Part shown: positions 1-8,517 of the stretch, one piece after another | Layout of the letters: every line of letters begins with the position of its first letter | Numbering within the stretch: position 1 is the first letter of the stretch | Assembly (NCBI RefSeq): GCF_900109035.1 | Contig: NZ_FNYD01000007.1 | Span: forward strand, 1-64,000 | Reading direction: 5' to 3' | DNA: 64,000 nt | From: Cribrihabitans marinus | Lineage (GTDB): Bacteria; Pseudomonadota; Alphaproteobacteria; Rhodobacterales; Rhodobacteraceae | Notes under the pieces: model-generated | Database searches by the model: none | Seen by the model: only the letters and a program-made list of their open reading frames with translations | Told to the model about the DNA's origin: nothing | Made by a program: the position numbers and the translations under genes

Positions 1-205
1 AGATACAGGAACCCACGCCGCATCGGCAGGTAGGTGATGTCGGCGGCCCAGACCTGATTGGGTCGCTCCACACGCAGGCCACGCAACAGATAGGGCTAGG
101 TTTTGTGCCCCTTCGCCGCCTTGCTGGTATTTGGCTTCTGGTAGATCGGCATGAGGCCCATTAGCCGCATCAGACGCCGGATGCGCTTCTCGTTCACCAG
201 CCGCT
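1..205 (-). pseudogene. IS3-type transposase OrfB fragment (degenerate)
   Basis: Read on the minus strand this stretch encodes a piece of an IS3-family OrfB that aligns with the complete copy just downstream: both have the arginine-rich segment ending in LMRLM, then PIYQ, then PYLLRGL/PYLLKGL, RPNQVW and PMRRGFLY. Two in-frame TAG codons (about position 98 and position 206) break the frame, and the gene runs off the left edge of the window. It is older and more diverged than the intact element beside it. The inverted repeat of that element begins at the point where the fragment stops. Confidence 0.8.
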
Positions 206-255
206 AGAGGTGGACCCAAATTTTCGACCAGTGTTCCGCCTGGCTAAGCTATAGC
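206..255 (+). repeat. left terminal inverted repeat of the IS3 element
   Basis: AGAGGTGG, then an imperfect stretch ending TTTCGACCAGT, then after a spacer GCTAAGCTATAGC at 243-255. It pairs with the complement of 1426-1467. The left copy has about eight extra bases between the two conserved blocks. Confidence 0.7.
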
Positions 256-267
256 ATGGGATTCATT

Positions 268-1098
268 TCAGGCGGCGGTTTTCAGGTTCTGGGTCCGGCT
301 ATCATATGCCTCACTCGGCGTCAGCAGCCCATGGGATGAGTGCGGGCGTTTTTCGTTGTAATAGGTAATCCAGGCGCCGATCCCCTCGCGGGCTTCAGAG
401 CCGGTCTCGAAGGCGTTCAGGTAGACGCACTCGTATTTCAGGGATCGCCAGAAGCGCTCGATCATCCGATTATCGATCCAGCGCCCGCGACCGTCCATCG
501 AGATCTTCACTTTCGCGTCGTGCAGCACGTCAGTGAAGTCGGTGCGGGTGAATTGCGAGCCCTGGTCGGAGTTGAAGATCTCTGGCGGGCCGTATCTGGC
601 CAACGCCTCCTTCAGGGCCTCGATGCAGAACCCGGCATCCATGCTGTTCGACAGCCGCCAGCTCAGAACTTTCCGGCTATGCCAGTCCATGACCGCCACG
701 AGGTACAGGAAGCCCCGGCGCATCGGGATATAGCTGATGTCGGTACACCAGACCTGATTGGGGCGAGTGATGACCAAGCCTTTGAGAAGGTACGGGTAAA
801 TCTTGTGCTCTGGGTGTTTCTTGCTGGTCTTCGGCTCTTGGTAAATCGGCACCAGACGCATGAGCCTCATCAGCCGCCGCACCCGGTGGCGTCCGCATCT
901 GTGCCCCTTTCGCTGCATGTGGCGGGCCATTTGCCGTGAGCCGTACCATGGCGTTTCCAGGAACTGCCGATCGATGATTTTCATGAAGGCCAGGTTCTCG
1001 GGGCTTTCCCCGCGTGGGTGATAGTAGAGACTGGATCGTGCCAGCGACAGCAGACTGCACTGCCGCCGGACGCTGAGATCGGGATGGTCCTGCTTCAC
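268..1098 (-). CDS. IS3-family transposase OrfB (DDE integrase-type)
   Basis: Catalytic half of the IS3 transposase, 276 residues, with the N-terminal HTH_21 region (SVRRQCSLL, ARSSLYY) followed by the rve catalytic core. The DDE residues can be placed: Asp in WCTDISYIP, Asp in IFNSDQGSQFT, and Glu in NRMIERFWRSLKYE. The C-terminal YYNEKRPHSSHG block is standard for the family. The frame is intact. Its GTG start overlaps the stop of orfA (GTGA), and it lies in the -1 frame relative to orfA, as expected if the active product is an OrfAB fusion made by frameshifting. Confidence 0.93.
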   Translation of the reverse strand: MKQDHPDLSVRRQCSLLSLARSSLYYHPRGESPENLAFMKIIDRQFLETPWYGSRQMARHMQRKGHRCGRHRVRRLMRLMRLVPIYQEPKTSKKHPEHKIYPYLLKGLVITRPNQVWCTDISYIPMRRGFLYLVAVMDWHSRKVLSWRLSNSMDAGFCIEALKEALARYGPPEIFNSDQGSQFTRTDFTDVLHDAKVKISMDGRGRWIDNRMIERFWRSLKYECVYLNAFETGSEAREGIGAWITYYNEKRPHSSHGLLTPSEAYDSRTQNLKTAA

Positions 1099-1403
1099 CG
1101 CTTTCTGCCTCCAGTGCCGAGGATGAGACTGGAGGCTTCCGACAAAAAATCGCGTTCCACGACCAACTGGCCAATCTTGGCATGCAGCTTCTCGACATCC
1201 TTCTCGGAAATCGCCGGCTCGGCCGATGCACCACCGCCAAACGTCGATGCCATGTTCTCAATCGCCGTTCTCTTCCATCCGCTGATCATTGTCGGATGGA
1301 CGCCGTACTTCTTGGCCAGCTCCGCCGACGTCAACTCTTCACGGATGGCTTCAAGCGCAACCTTGGCCTTGAACTCCGCCGAACAGCGTTTCCGCTTCGT
1401 CAT
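1095..1403 (-). CDS. IS3-family transposase OrfA (helix-turn-helix)
   Basis: 102-residue DNA-binding subunit: an N-terminal helix-turn-helix (TKRKRCSAEFKAKVALEAI, then SAELAKKYGVHPTMISGWK), a Gly/Ala-rich linker, and a leucine-zipper-like helix with DVEKLHAKIGQLVVERDFL. It normally binds the terminal repeats and represses transposition. Start at ATG 1403 is preceded by AGGAGG-like bases (complement of 1405-1412). A T_TTT_TTG heptamer in the zero frame at about 1143-1149 precedes an open -1 frame that runs into orfB. Confidence 0.92.
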   Translation of the reverse strand: MTKRKRCSAEFKAKVALEAIREELTSAELAKKYGVHPTMISGWKRTAIENMASTFGGGASAEPAISEKDVEKLHAKIGQLVVERDFLSEASSLILGTGGRKR

Positions 1404-1553
1404 AGGAGGTATTCCTTCGTCAGCCGCTACAGCTTAGCAACTGGTCCGAAATCTCGCGACCACCTCTGAGGACCTGGCCACCGCGGCGGTGTCGCATGCT
1501 TGGGGAAGCGAATGGAGCTTGGGTCGATCATTGCAGAGCGTTGACCGAACCGG

Positions 1554-1727
1554 ATGCTGGAAATCCGGAAACGCAGTTCGATTGATCCCGATTTCTGCGA
1601 GATTCTCTCCGACTATCGGGAGGCGTCAGATGCCCTCACCCGGTGGCGAAATACTGACGGGGCATCATCCGGACGAATCGCGGACTACGAAAGGCTCGTC
1701 CACGAGCTCGAAAAGCGGCTGAGATGA
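1554..1727 (+). CDS. small hypothetical protein, possibly truncated at its N-terminus
   Basis: 57 codons from ATG 1554 to TGA 1727; the frame is closed by TGA at 1542. The predicted protein is charged and helical (DPDFCEILSDYREA, then RIADYERLVHELEKRL). I recall short alphaproteobacterial hypothetical proteins with a similar DPDF-DY-YERL pattern but cannot name a function. No good ribosome binding site precedes the ATG, so it may be the surviving C-terminus of a longer gene cut by the deletion next to the IS element. It sits 62 bp upstream of the sulfatase remnant and on the same strand. Confidence 0.45.
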   Translation: MLEIRKRSSIDPDFCEILSDYREASDALTRWRNTDGASSGRIADYERLVHELEKRLR

Positions 1728-1789
1728 AATGTGCACCCCCGCTCGGACAGGGAATGCTTGAAACCGAAATCTAACAAGGAGCCAATTTG

Positions 1790-1948
1790 ATGAAGTATCC
1801 CAAAATCCAATCCGGAAGGGCAGGCCGCGCGATTGCGATCGGTCTGGCCGTTGCCCTCTGCGGGCTCAGTGCGCCACAGGCCGAAGCCCAGGACGCAGCG
1901 GGCAGCAAGCCGAACATCCTGCTGATCATCTCGGACGATACCGGCTGA
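1790..1948 (+). pseudogene. arylsulfatase, N-terminal remnant
   Basis: 52 codons with a clear ribosome binding site (AAGGAG at about 1775-1781), a Sec-type signal peptide (positively charged start, hydrophobic AIAIGLAVALCGL, then APQAEAQ) and the opening sulfatase strand KPNILLIISDDTG, whose two aspartates bind calcium in family-S1 sulfatases. The frame stops right after DDTG at TGA 1946. Full sulfatases run to 450-800 residues and carry the CxPxR formylglycine site, so this is a truncated remnant. Coding similarity switches abruptly at about 1945 to an IS66 transposase fragment on the other strand. Confidence 0.8.
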
Positions 1949-2050
1949 GATCGTTGGCAACTGGGCATCTAGCCAATCCTGCAAGTCGTCGAAGATCGGC
2001 CTGGCCTTTGCCTTTCGGATCGCGGCGCGTTGATCTGGCGGCGAACCGAG
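1946..2050 (-). pseudogene. IS66-family transposase (TnpC) fragment
   Basis: The complement encodes a run beginning DQRAAIRKAKARPIFDD and continuing LQDWLDAQLPTIS. This closely resembles the part of IS66 TnpC transposases that precedes the SPLAxAIRYAL region. Nothing recognisable as TnpC continues on either side, so about 30 codons survive. The break with the sulfatase remnant falls within a few bases of 1945, which suggests IS66 insertion into the sulfatase gene followed by loss of most of both. Confidence 0.6.
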
Positions 2051-2204
2051 GCAGACCGACCCCATTCTCAGCATCAAAACCCAGGCCGCCTGATCATGCC
2101 CTCAGGACACCCGAGAAAATACACCACCTTGACGGACGTGACCCAACCAGCCAATGACGACGAGAAGTGGCCAAGAAGCCCCGCATGCCGAAGTAGGTCA
2201 CCAC

Positions 2205-2584
2205 GCCCCGGAGGAAGAAATTCGTGCGGCTCTGGACCGAATGCTGTCGCATCCGGAGTTCGGGGCCAGCGAGCGTCCCTTCAGAACTTCATGCTGGAGC
2301 GTTACGAACAGGCACTGGAACAAGCGGAAATCGCCGCGTCGAAAGGGACTGGATTTGGTCAGTTTCTCGTTGCGATCAATGCCGCAGCAATCCGCGATGC
2401 ACGCCGGGCGGCTGAAGCTCTGGATGCACTTTCCAATTCTCCGTCGTTTGCCCAAGACCCTGCGGATTTCATGAGGCGCCACGGCGCGACCGAGGAGATC
2501 GTATCCGAAGCGATGACCAGATACCATGAGGCGCGGCGTCTTGCACTGGGTCCAGATGGCGCGGAACCTGCAATCCAACGATGA
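2205..2584 (+). pseudogene. TPR/winged-helix-type regulator, internally deleted remnant
   Basis: Two pieces in different frames look like the two ends of one gene. The first (2205-2279) encodes EEEIRAALDRMLSHPEFGASERP, like the N-terminal domain of TPR-containing regulators and adenylate-cyclase-like proteins that start ALxxxLxSPxFxASER. The second (about 2282-2584) encodes a helical C-terminus, LERYEQALEQAEIAASKG, and ends near DPADFMRRHGATEEIVSEAM, as in the last TPR repeats of the same families. The several hundred residues expected between them are missing and the frame changes at the join near 2280. Assignment to the family is from memory of motifs. Confidence 0.5.
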
Positions 2585-2635
2585 TGGATAACGTGCTGCA
2601 GTTATCGGTGGTGAAGCCCAAGCCAGAGTGTTTCG

Positions 2636-2728
2636 CCAAGCCGCCATAATGTCGCGCCGCCGGTCAAGCATGTCGCTGCGCTGATAGGCGCGCATAACTT
2701 TTTCGGCGGCCTGACCAATTTTCTTTCG
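2636..2728 (-). pseudogene. tyrosine integrase, C-terminal remnant
   Basis: The complement encodes GQAAEKVMRAYQRSDMLDRR followed by RDIMAAW. This strongly resembles the extreme C-terminus of P4/phage-type tyrosine integrases (AYxRSDxxExRRxLMxxW). No catalytic R-H-R-Y region is present, and the frame then reads into unrelated sequence. It lies directly between the remnant zone and the hut cluster and probably marks the scar of an excised or decayed integrative element. Confidence 0.55.
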
Positions 2729-2739
2729 GCCGCCCGGCC

Positions 2740-3441
2740 TCAGCTCCGCGTCAGAAGCTGGTAGCCGGGCGTCGCGATGGCTTTCACTGTGGTGATCGGG
2801 GCGGCGTCGATCCAGGTGGTGCGTTCGATCACGAAGAGGGCCGCGCCGGGTTCCGCGTCCAGCAGATCGGCCACCGAGTCATCGGCCGATACCGCGTAGA
2901 AGCGCAGGTCGCAGCGACTGTAGGGCTTGTTCTGGACCAGCCATTCGTTCGCGTTCTGCCCGGTGAGGTCGACGTCGCCGATCTCGGGCACCGTCTCCAG
3001 GCAGATCCAGCGATCCTCGAAGATGTAGGGGCGCCCGTCGGACAGGTGCAGGGCCTCGACCCTCAGCATCGTCCGCGGCTCGGTCAGTTCGCAGGCGGCC
3101 AGCACGCCGCGCGGTGCGACGGCTTCCACCCGCCGGATGAGTTGATAGCCATAGCGCCCGCCCTTCTGCTCGACCTCGCGGCGCGTGATCGGGATGTCCA
3201 GCGTTGCGCGGGTGACCGGGTCGGGACGCACCCGCGTGCCGCCCTTGCGGCGGCGTTCGACGATGCCGCTGTCGGACAGGGCCTGCATCGCGCGCTGCAC
3301 GGTCGAGCGGGCGCAGTTCAGCTCGTCGGCGATGTCCACGTCGCGCGGCAGGCGATCGCCGGGGCCATAGCGGCCGGACAGGATGGCATCGTGGATCTGG
3401 TCGCGCACATCCTTCCAGGACAGGCGGCTCTCGGGGCTCAT
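2740..3441 (-). CDS. hutC: histidine utilization repressor HutC (GntR family)
   Basis: 233-residue GntR/HutC-family repressor. The N-terminal winged helix-turn-helix spans about residues 8-75 (WKDVRDQIHDAILSGRYGPG, LPRDVDIADELNCARSTVQRA, ERRRKGGTRV). The C-terminal UTRA ligand domain covers about 95-230 (RVEALHLSDGRPYIFEDRWI, TVKAIATPGYQLL). In the family, urocanate binding releases HutC from hut operators. The start is ATG 3441, overlapping the hutF stop as ATGA, so it is the second gene of a leftward hutF-hutC operon. Upstream sequence in the same frame is a shadow of hutF and was not used. Confidence 0.93.
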   Translation of the reverse strand: MSPESRLSWKDVRDQIHDAILSGRYGPGDRLPRDVDIADELNCARSTVQRAMQALSDSGIVERRRKGGTRVRPDPVTRATLDIPITRREVEQKGGRYGYQLIRRVEAVAPRGVLAACELTEPRTMLRVEALHLSDGRPYIFEDRWICLETVPEIGDVDLTGQNANEWLVQNKPYSRCDLRFYAVSADDSVADLLDAEPGAALFVIERTTWIDAAPITTVKAIATPGYQLLTRS

Positions 3442-4802
3442 ATCTCTTGCCCGAGCTGTTTGGCCACGTCCAGATACGCCGTCACGATCCGGTCGCGGTG
3501 GACGTGGCGGCCGTTTTGCACCATGTGGCGGCCGGCGCTCCAGACATCGGTGACGCAGGCGCGTCCACGCCCGGTGAACATCAGGCTGTCGAGCACCGCG
3601 TCGCCGGTTCGGCGGCACAGGAACTCGTTTCCGGTGGAGACCGCGAGCAGGTCGGCGAACCGGCCTTCCTCGAGGCGGCCCGACGATCGGCCGGCCGCCT
3701 GCGCGCCGCCCTGCGCGACCGACTCGAAAAGAACGCGGCCGGTCGAGCGCTCGGCGGTCGCCATCGCGGCGCGGCTGCGGTCGCGCAGGCGTTGCGAGTA
3801 GTCGAGCGTCGCCAGCTCCTCCCACAGCGCGATGTGGATGTTCGAATCCGAACCGACCGCATAGCGCCCGCCGGCCTGCTGAAAGGCCGTGCCGTTGAAG
3901 ATGCCGTCGCCCAGGCTCGACTCGGTGATCGGGCACAGCCCCGCCACCGCGCCGGTCGCGGCCAGCCCGGCGGTCTCCTCGCCGGTCATCTGCGTGCAGT
4001 GGATCAGGCACCAGTCCGGGGTCACATCCGCGTTGTCCAAGAGCCACGACACCGGCCGGGCCCCCAGATGCGCCTCCACCTCCTCGACCTCAGCCACCTG
4101 CTCGGCGAGATGCATGTGCACGGGGCCTTTCGGGCAGAGATCCCTCGCCAGGGTCAGCGCGTCGGGCGGGACGGCGCGCAGCGAATGCGGCGCGACACCG
4201 ATGGCGTGGTCCCGAGAGCCGTCCGCAAGGAGCGCGGCGCTGTCCGCGTGCAGGCGGGTGAACAGGTCGCGGTCGCAGCCGAACCGCCGCTGTCCGCCCT
4301 CAAGCGCCCGGCCGTCGCACCCGCCCTGCATGTAGAGCACGGGCAGAAGCGTCAGCCCGATGCCGGTATCCCGCGCCGCCGCGACGATCCGGCCGGCCAT
4401 TTCGGCGGGATTGTCATAGGGCGCGCCGCCGATGTCGTGATGCAGATAGTGGAATTCTGCCACGGCACCATATCCAGCCTCCTGCATCTCCATGAACACC
4501 AGCGCCGCGATGGCCTCGACATGATCCGGGGTCAGGCGGTCGAGGAAGCGGTACATCAGGCGGCGCCAGGTCCAGAAGCTGTCGCTGGGGTCGGGGCCGC
4601 GGGTCTCGGTCAGCCCGGCCATCGCGCGCTGAAACGCATGGCTGTGGACATTCACCGGCGCCGGCAGGAGCAGGTCGACCGAGCGGGCGCCCTGCGCGGA
4701 TCCGTGGGAGATTCGGGAGATGCGGCCACCGTCGATGGTCAGGCGAAGGTCGCTGACCCAGCCTTCGGGCGTAAGCGCCTGACGCGCATGGACTTCCTGC
4801 AT
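3438..4802 (-). CDS. hutF: formimidoylglutamate deiminase HutF
   Basis: 454-residue amidohydrolase-superfamily enzyme converting N-formimino-L-glutamate to N-formylglutamate and ammonia, step four of the five-step histidine pathway. Metal-site motifs are visible: the HxH in [13 protein letters not shown], the histidine in HMHLAEQ, the histidine of LIHCTQM, and the aspartate in GSDSNIHI. The size and the [11 protein letters not shown] block are typical of HutF. Its presence with HutG fits, since HutF products need HutG to give glutamate plus formate. It is divergent from hutI across a 71 bp intergenic region. Confidence 0.95.
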   Translation of the reverse strand: MQEVHARQALTPEGWVSDLRLTIDGGRISRISHGSAQGARSVDLLLPAPVNVHSHAFQRAMAGLTETRGPDPSDSFWTWRRLMYRFLDRLTPDHVEAIAALVFMEMQEAGYGAVAEFHYLHHDIGGAPYDNPAEMAGRIVAAARDTGIGLTLLPVLYMQGGCDGRALEGGQRRFGCDRDLFTRLHADSAALLADGSRDHAIGVAPHSLRAVPPDALTLARDLCPKGPVHMHLAEQVAEVEEVEAHLGARPVSWLLDNADVTPDWCLIHCTQMTGEETAGLAATGAVAGLCPITESSLGDGIFNGTAFQQAGGRYAVGSDSNIHIALWEELATLDYSQRLRDRSRAAMATAERSTGRVLFESVAQGGAQAAGRSSGRLEEGRFADLLAVSTGNEFLCRRTGDAVLDSLMFTGRGRACVTDVWSAGRHMVQNGRHVHRDRIVTAYLDVAKQLGQEI

Positions 4803-4873
4803 CGGTCATCTCCATTGACAAATTAAGTGCGCACATATTAGCATTATGTAGGACACGCCGCAAGGAGGCGCAC
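4803..4873. promoter_or_regulatory. divergent hutF / hutI promoter and candidate HutC operator
   Basis: The 71 bp between the divergent hut operons holds TTGACA at 4815-4820 on the plus strand, an A/T-rich stretch about 17 bp on (TTAGCATTAT), and AAGGAGG at 4862-4868 before hutI. An 8 bp palindrome GTGCGCAC at 4828-4835 lies between the candidate -35 and -10 boxes, where a repressor would block transcription. HutC is the obvious candidate, but the palindrome does not closely match the GTMTAKAC core of GntR operators, so the exact site is uncertain. Confidence 0.5.
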
Positions 4874-6082
4874 ATGTCGGACAAGCTGCTCATCACGAAC
4901 GTATCCGTCGCGCGGATGGGCGGGTCGGACTCGCCCTATGACCTGTTGCACAATGCCGCCCTGCTGATCGACGGCGCGCGGATCGCCTGGGTCGGCCCGA
5001 TGTCCCAGGTCGCCCCAGACTGGGCGGACATTCCCCGGATCGACGGTGACGGGCGGCTGCTTTCGCCGGGCCTGATCGACTGCCACACGCATCTGGTGCA
5101 TGGCGGCGACAGGGCGCGCGAGTTCGAGATGCGCCTGAACGGCGCCAGCTACCAGGAGGTCGCGCGCGCCGGCGGCGGGATCGTGTCGACCGTGCGCGAC
5201 ACGCGGGCGGCCTCCGAGGAGACGCTGCTGGCCGATGCGCTGCGCCGCGCCGACGCGCTGATTGCCGAGGGTGCGACCACGCTGGAGATCAAGTCGGGCT
5301 ACGGGCTGGATGTCGAGACCGAGCTGAAGATGCTGCGCGTTGCCCGCGCCGTCGCCATGCACCGTCCGATCCGGGTGTGCACGTCCTTTCTGGGCGCCCA
5401 CGCCACGCCGCCGGAATACAAGGGGCGCGACGACGCCTATATCGACGAGGTCTGCATCCCGGCCCTGCGCGCGGCGCATGAGGCGGGGCTGGCCGACGCG
5501 GTCGACGGGTTCTGCGAGGGCATCGCCTTTTCGCCCGACCAGATGGCGCGGGTCTTCGACGTGGCCCGTGAACTGGGCCTGCCAGTGAAGCTGCATGCCG
5601 AACAGCTGTCCAATCTCGGTGGCGCCGCGATGGCCGCCGGATACGGGGCGATGTCGGCCGATCACATCGAGTATCTCGACACCGACGGCGTACGCGCGCT
5701 GGCCGAGGCCGGCAGCGTCGGCGTCCTGCTGCCCGGCGCATTCTATACCCTGCACGAAACGCAGGCGCCGCCGGTTCAGGCGCTGCGCGACCACGGCGTT
5801 CCGATGGCGCTGGCCACCGATCTCAACCCCGGATCCTCGCCGCTCAACTCGCTGCTGCTGACGATGAACATGGGCTGTACCCTGTTCCGCCTGACACCCG
5901 AAGAAGCGCTGCGCGGCACCACCGTGAACGCCGCCCGCGCCCTGGGCCTGCACGATTGCGGCGTGATCGCGCCGGGGATGCGGGCCGACCTGGCGCTCTG
6001 GGACGTGAGCGAGCCGGCCGAGCTGTCCTATCGCATCGGCTTCAACCCGCTTCACCGGCGCATCTTCGGAGGCCAGGCATGA
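4874..6082 (+). CDS. hutI: imidazolonepropionase HutI
   Basis: 402-residue metal-dependent amidohydrolase opening the imidazolone ring of 4-imidazolone-5-propanoate to give N-formiminoglutamate. The zinc/iron HxH is in [12 protein letters not shown] (His71, His73); further ligands lie in [15 protein letters not shown] and [10 protein letters not shown]. The substrate loop [12 protein letters not shown] is conserved. Length matches the family. It starts at ATG 4874 with AAGGAGG six bases upstream and is the first gene of the rightward hut operon. Its stop overlaps the hutH start as ATGA. Confidence 0.96.
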   Translation: MSDKLLITNVSVARMGGSDSPYDLLHNAALLIDGARIAWVGPMSQVAPDWADIPRIDGDGRLLSPGLIDCHTHLVHGGDRAREFEMRLNGASYQEVARAGGGIVSTVRDTRAASEETLLADALRRADALIAEGATTLEIKSGYGLDVETELKMLRVARAVAMHRPIRVCTSFLGAHATPPEYKGRDDAYIDEVCIPALRAAHEAGLADAVDGFCEGIAFSPDQMARVFDVARELGLPVKLHAEQLSNLGGAAMAAGYGAMSADHIEYLDTDGVRALAEAGSVGVLLPGAFYTLHETQAPPVQALRDHGVPMALATDLNPGSSPLNSLLLTMNMGCTLFRLTPEEALRGTTVNAARALGLHDCGVIAPGMRADLALWDVSEPAELSYRIGFNPLHRRIFGGQA

Positions 6083-7617
6083 GCACATTGACCCTTGTGC
6101 CGGGCGACGTCTCGCTGGCCGATCTCGAACGCGTCTTCCGCGACGGCGTCGCGGTGCGGCTGGACCCGTCCTGTCACCCGGCGATCCAGGCCGCGCAGGC
6201 CCGCATCTCGGCCGCCGCACAGGGCGATGCGGCCGTCTATGGCGTGAATACCGGCTTCGGCAAGCTGGCCAGCGTCAAGATCGCCGCCGAGGACACCGCC
6301 ACGCTGCAGCGCAACCTGATCCTGTCGCATTGCTGCGGCGTGGGCGACCCGATCCCGCAGGCGCAGGCGCGGTTGATGATGGCGCTCAAGCTGCTCAGCC
6401 TGGGGCGCGGCGCCTCGGGGGTGCGGATGGAGATCATCGTCCTGATCGAAGAGATGCTGGCCCGGGGCGTGACCCCGGTGATCCCGGTCCAGGGCTCGGT
6501 CGGGGCCTCCGGCGACCTGGCGCCGCTGGCGCATATGGCGGCGGCCATGATGGGCGAGGGCCAGGCCGTCTTCGACGACAAGACCCTGCCCGCGGCCGAG
6601 GCGCTGAACCGGGCCGGTCTGGCGCCGGTGGGGCTGGGCGCCAAGGAGGGGCTGGCGCTGATCAACGGCACGCAGTTCTCCACCGCCTTTGCCCTGGCCG
6701 GCCTGTTCGGCGCCTGGCGCGCGGTGCAGGCGGCGCTTGTGACCTCGGCCCTGTCCACCGACGCGATCATGGGATCCACCGCGCCGCTGCAGCCCGAGAT
6801 CCACGCGCTGCGCGGCCATGCCGGCCAGATCGAGGCCGCCGCCACCATGCGCGCCCTGCTCGACGGCTCGGAAATCCGCGAAAGCCACCGCGAGGGCGAC
6901 ACGCGGGTGCAGGATCCCTATTGCATCCGCTGCCAGCCGCAGGTGACCGGCGCAGCGATGGACATGCTGCGCATGGCCGGACGCACGCTGCAGATCGAGG
7001 CCAACGCCGCCACCGACAACCCGCTGGTTCTGGCCGAGGCCGACCTGATCGTCTCGGGCGGCAATTTCCATGCCGAGCCCGTGGGTTTCGCCGCCGACAT
7101 GATCGCTCTGGCCCTGTCCGAGATCGGCGCCATCGCGCAACGCCGGGTGGCACTGATGGTGGACCCGACGCTGAGCTTCGACTTGCCGCCCTTCCTGACG
7201 CCGGATCCCGGCCTGAACTCGGGCCTGATGATCGCCGAAGTGACGACGGCCGCGCTGATGAGCGAGAACAAGCATCTGGCCAATCCCTGCGTGACCGACT
7301 CGACCCCGACCAGCGCCAACCAGGAGGATCATGTCAGCATGGCCGCCCATGGTGCGGTGCGGCTGGGCCGCATGGTGGCCAACCTGGAACGGATCCTGGG
7401 CGTCGAGCTGCTCTGCGGCGCGCAGGGCGTCGAGTTCCGTGCGCCGCTGCCAACCAGCGCGCCGCTGGCCCGCGTGCTGGAGCGGTTGCGCGAGACCGTT
7501 CCGGCGCTGGCCGAAGACCGCTACATGGCGCCGGACCTGGAAACGGCGGCGGACCTGGTGCGCGGGGGCGCCCTGACCGATGCGGCCGGCACCACCATGC
7601 CGGAGTTGGACACATGA
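6079..7617 (+). CDS. hutH: histidine ammonia-lyase HutH
   Basis: 512 residues. Removes ammonia from L-histidine to give urocanate, the entry step of the pathway. The Ala143-Ser144-Gly145 triad that cyclises to the MIO electrophile lies in [17 protein letters not shown]; the N-terminal YGVNTGFG block and the later [11 protein letters not shown] block are standard for the PAL/HAL family. The start is ATG 6079 overlapping the hutI stop; an upstream in-frame extension inside hutI was rejected because the overlapping start gives the usual HutH N-terminus and length. It is translationally coupled to hutG by another ATGA. Confidence 0.96.
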   Translation: MSTLTLVPGDVSLADLERVFRDGVAVRLDPSCHPAIQAAQARISAAAQGDAAVYGVNTGFGKLASVKIAAEDTATLQRNLILSHCCGVGDPIPQAQARLMMALKLLSLGRGASGVRMEIIVLIEEMLARGVTPVIPVQGSVGASGDLAPLAHMAAAMMGEGQAVFDDKTLPAAEALNRAGLAPVGLGAKEGLALINGTQFSTAFALAGLFGAWRAVQAALVTSALSTDAIMGSTAPLQPEIHALRGHAGQIEAAATMRALLDGSEIRESHREGDTRVQDPYCIRCQPQVTGAAMDMLRMAGRTLQIEANAATDNPLVLAEADLIVSGGNFHAEPVGFAADMIALALSEIGAIAQRRVALMVDPTLSFDLPPFLTPDPGLNSGLMIAEVTTAALMSENKHLANPCVTDSTPTSANQEDHVSMAAHGAVRLGRMVANLERILGVELLCGAQGVEFRAPLPTSAPLARVLERLRETVPALAEDRYMAPDLETAADLVRGGALTDAAGTTMPELDT

Positions 7618-8408
7618 CGCCGGTCGAGATCACCCGTGGCGACAGCCCAATCGTGCTGGGCCTGCCGCATACCGGCACATGGCTGCCCGAGGACATCCGC
7701 GCCCGGCTGAACGATCGCGGCCGCGGGCTGGACGACACCGATTGGCACATCCACAGGCTCTATGACGGGCTGTTGCCGGGGGCGACTACCGTGCGCGCCA
7801 CCTTCCACCGCTACGTGATCGACGCCAACCGGGACCCGTCGGGCGTCAGCCTCTATCCCGGGCAGAACACGACCGGGCTGGTGCCGCTGACCGATTTCGA
7901 CGGCGAAGCGATCTGGACCGCGCCGCCCGACGCCGACGAGATCGAGGCGCGGCGGCAGGCCTATCACGCGCCCTATCACGCGGCGCTGGAGGCCGAACTG
8001 GACCGGGTGCGCGCGATGCATGGTGTGGCGATCCTCTACGATTGCCACTCGATCCGCAGCCGGGTCCCCTATCTGTTCGACGGCACCCTGCCCGACTTCA
8101 ACATCGGCACCAATCTCGGCACGACCTGCGCCACTGGCATCGAGCAGGCGGTGGTCGCGATCTGCCAGGCCGCCGAGGGCTACACCACCGTGGTCAACGG
8201 GCGGTTCAAGGGCGGCTGGACCACCCGGCATTACGGGCGCACCGATGACGGCCGGCACGCGATCCAGATGGAGCTGGCGCAAACCACCTATCTGGAAACG
8301 GAGCGCGCGCCCTGGGCCTATGACACCGCCAAGGCCGAGCGTCTGCGCGCGCATCTGGCAGAGATTCTGGCGCAGCTGGACCACATGGGGCGCGAGGGCC
8401 TTGCATGA
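7614..8408 (+). CDS. hutG: N-formylglutamate deformylase HutG
   Basis: 264-residue N-formylglutamate amidohydrolase giving L-glutamate and formate. The family motifs include [10 protein letters not shown] near the N-terminus, [12 protein letters not shown], the [10 protein letters not shown] metal/catalytic block and the [12 protein letters not shown] block. It starts at ATG 7614, overlapping the hutH stop. Together with HutF it completes the formylglutamate branch, so no HutG-type formimidoylglutamase is needed. A 109 bp gap without a convincing gene separates it from hutU. Confidence 0.94.
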   Translation: MTPVEITRGDSPIVLGLPHTGTWLPEDIRARLNDRGRGLDDTDWHIHRLYDGLLPGATTVRATFHRYVIDANRDPSGVSLYPGQNTTGLVPLTDFDGEAIWTAPPDADEIEARRQAYHAPYHAALEAELDRVRAMHGVAILYDCHSIRSRVPYLFDGTLPDFNIGTNLGTTCATGIEQAVVAICQAAEGYTTVVNGRFKGGWTTRHYGRTDDGRHAIQMELAQTTYLETERAPWAYDTAKAERLRAHLAEILAQLDHMGREGLA

Positions 8409-8517
8409 CGCCCGGAGACGGCACCTGGGGTGCGACACGGGCGGCATCACGCGCTCCCCGACGAGGCAACACGACATCAGCGCCGCGCATGGGCAGGCGC
8501 ATTGAGGGAGAAATGAC

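Larger units (their letters stand above)
206..1467 (-). mobile_element. IS3-family insertion sequence, apparently complete
   Basis: A 1.26 kb element carrying orfA and orfB in the overlapping arrangement of IS3-family elements, bounded by imperfect inverted repeats. The left end starts AGAGGTGG at 206 and the right end finishes CCACCTCT at 1467. Both ends share an inner GACCAGT/ACTGGTC block and a further block GCTAAGCT(A/G)TAGC. No direct target duplication is visible: the left flank is CCGCT and the right flank GAGGA. It abuts the broken IS3 copy at 1-205, whose missing upstream half is not found after 1467, so the insertion was probably followed by a deletion. Confidence 0.85.

Noticed and set aside
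206-1467. Target-site duplication around the IS3 element.
   Set aside because: The flanks CCGCT and GAGGA do not match; the similarity of GAGG and CCTC is inverted and belongs to the terminal repeats.
6330-8408. A fused long frame suggesting a HutH-HutG fusion protein.
   Set aside because: The first half is a +1 shadow of hutH; the ATG at 7614 overlapping the hutH stop gives a normal-length HutG.
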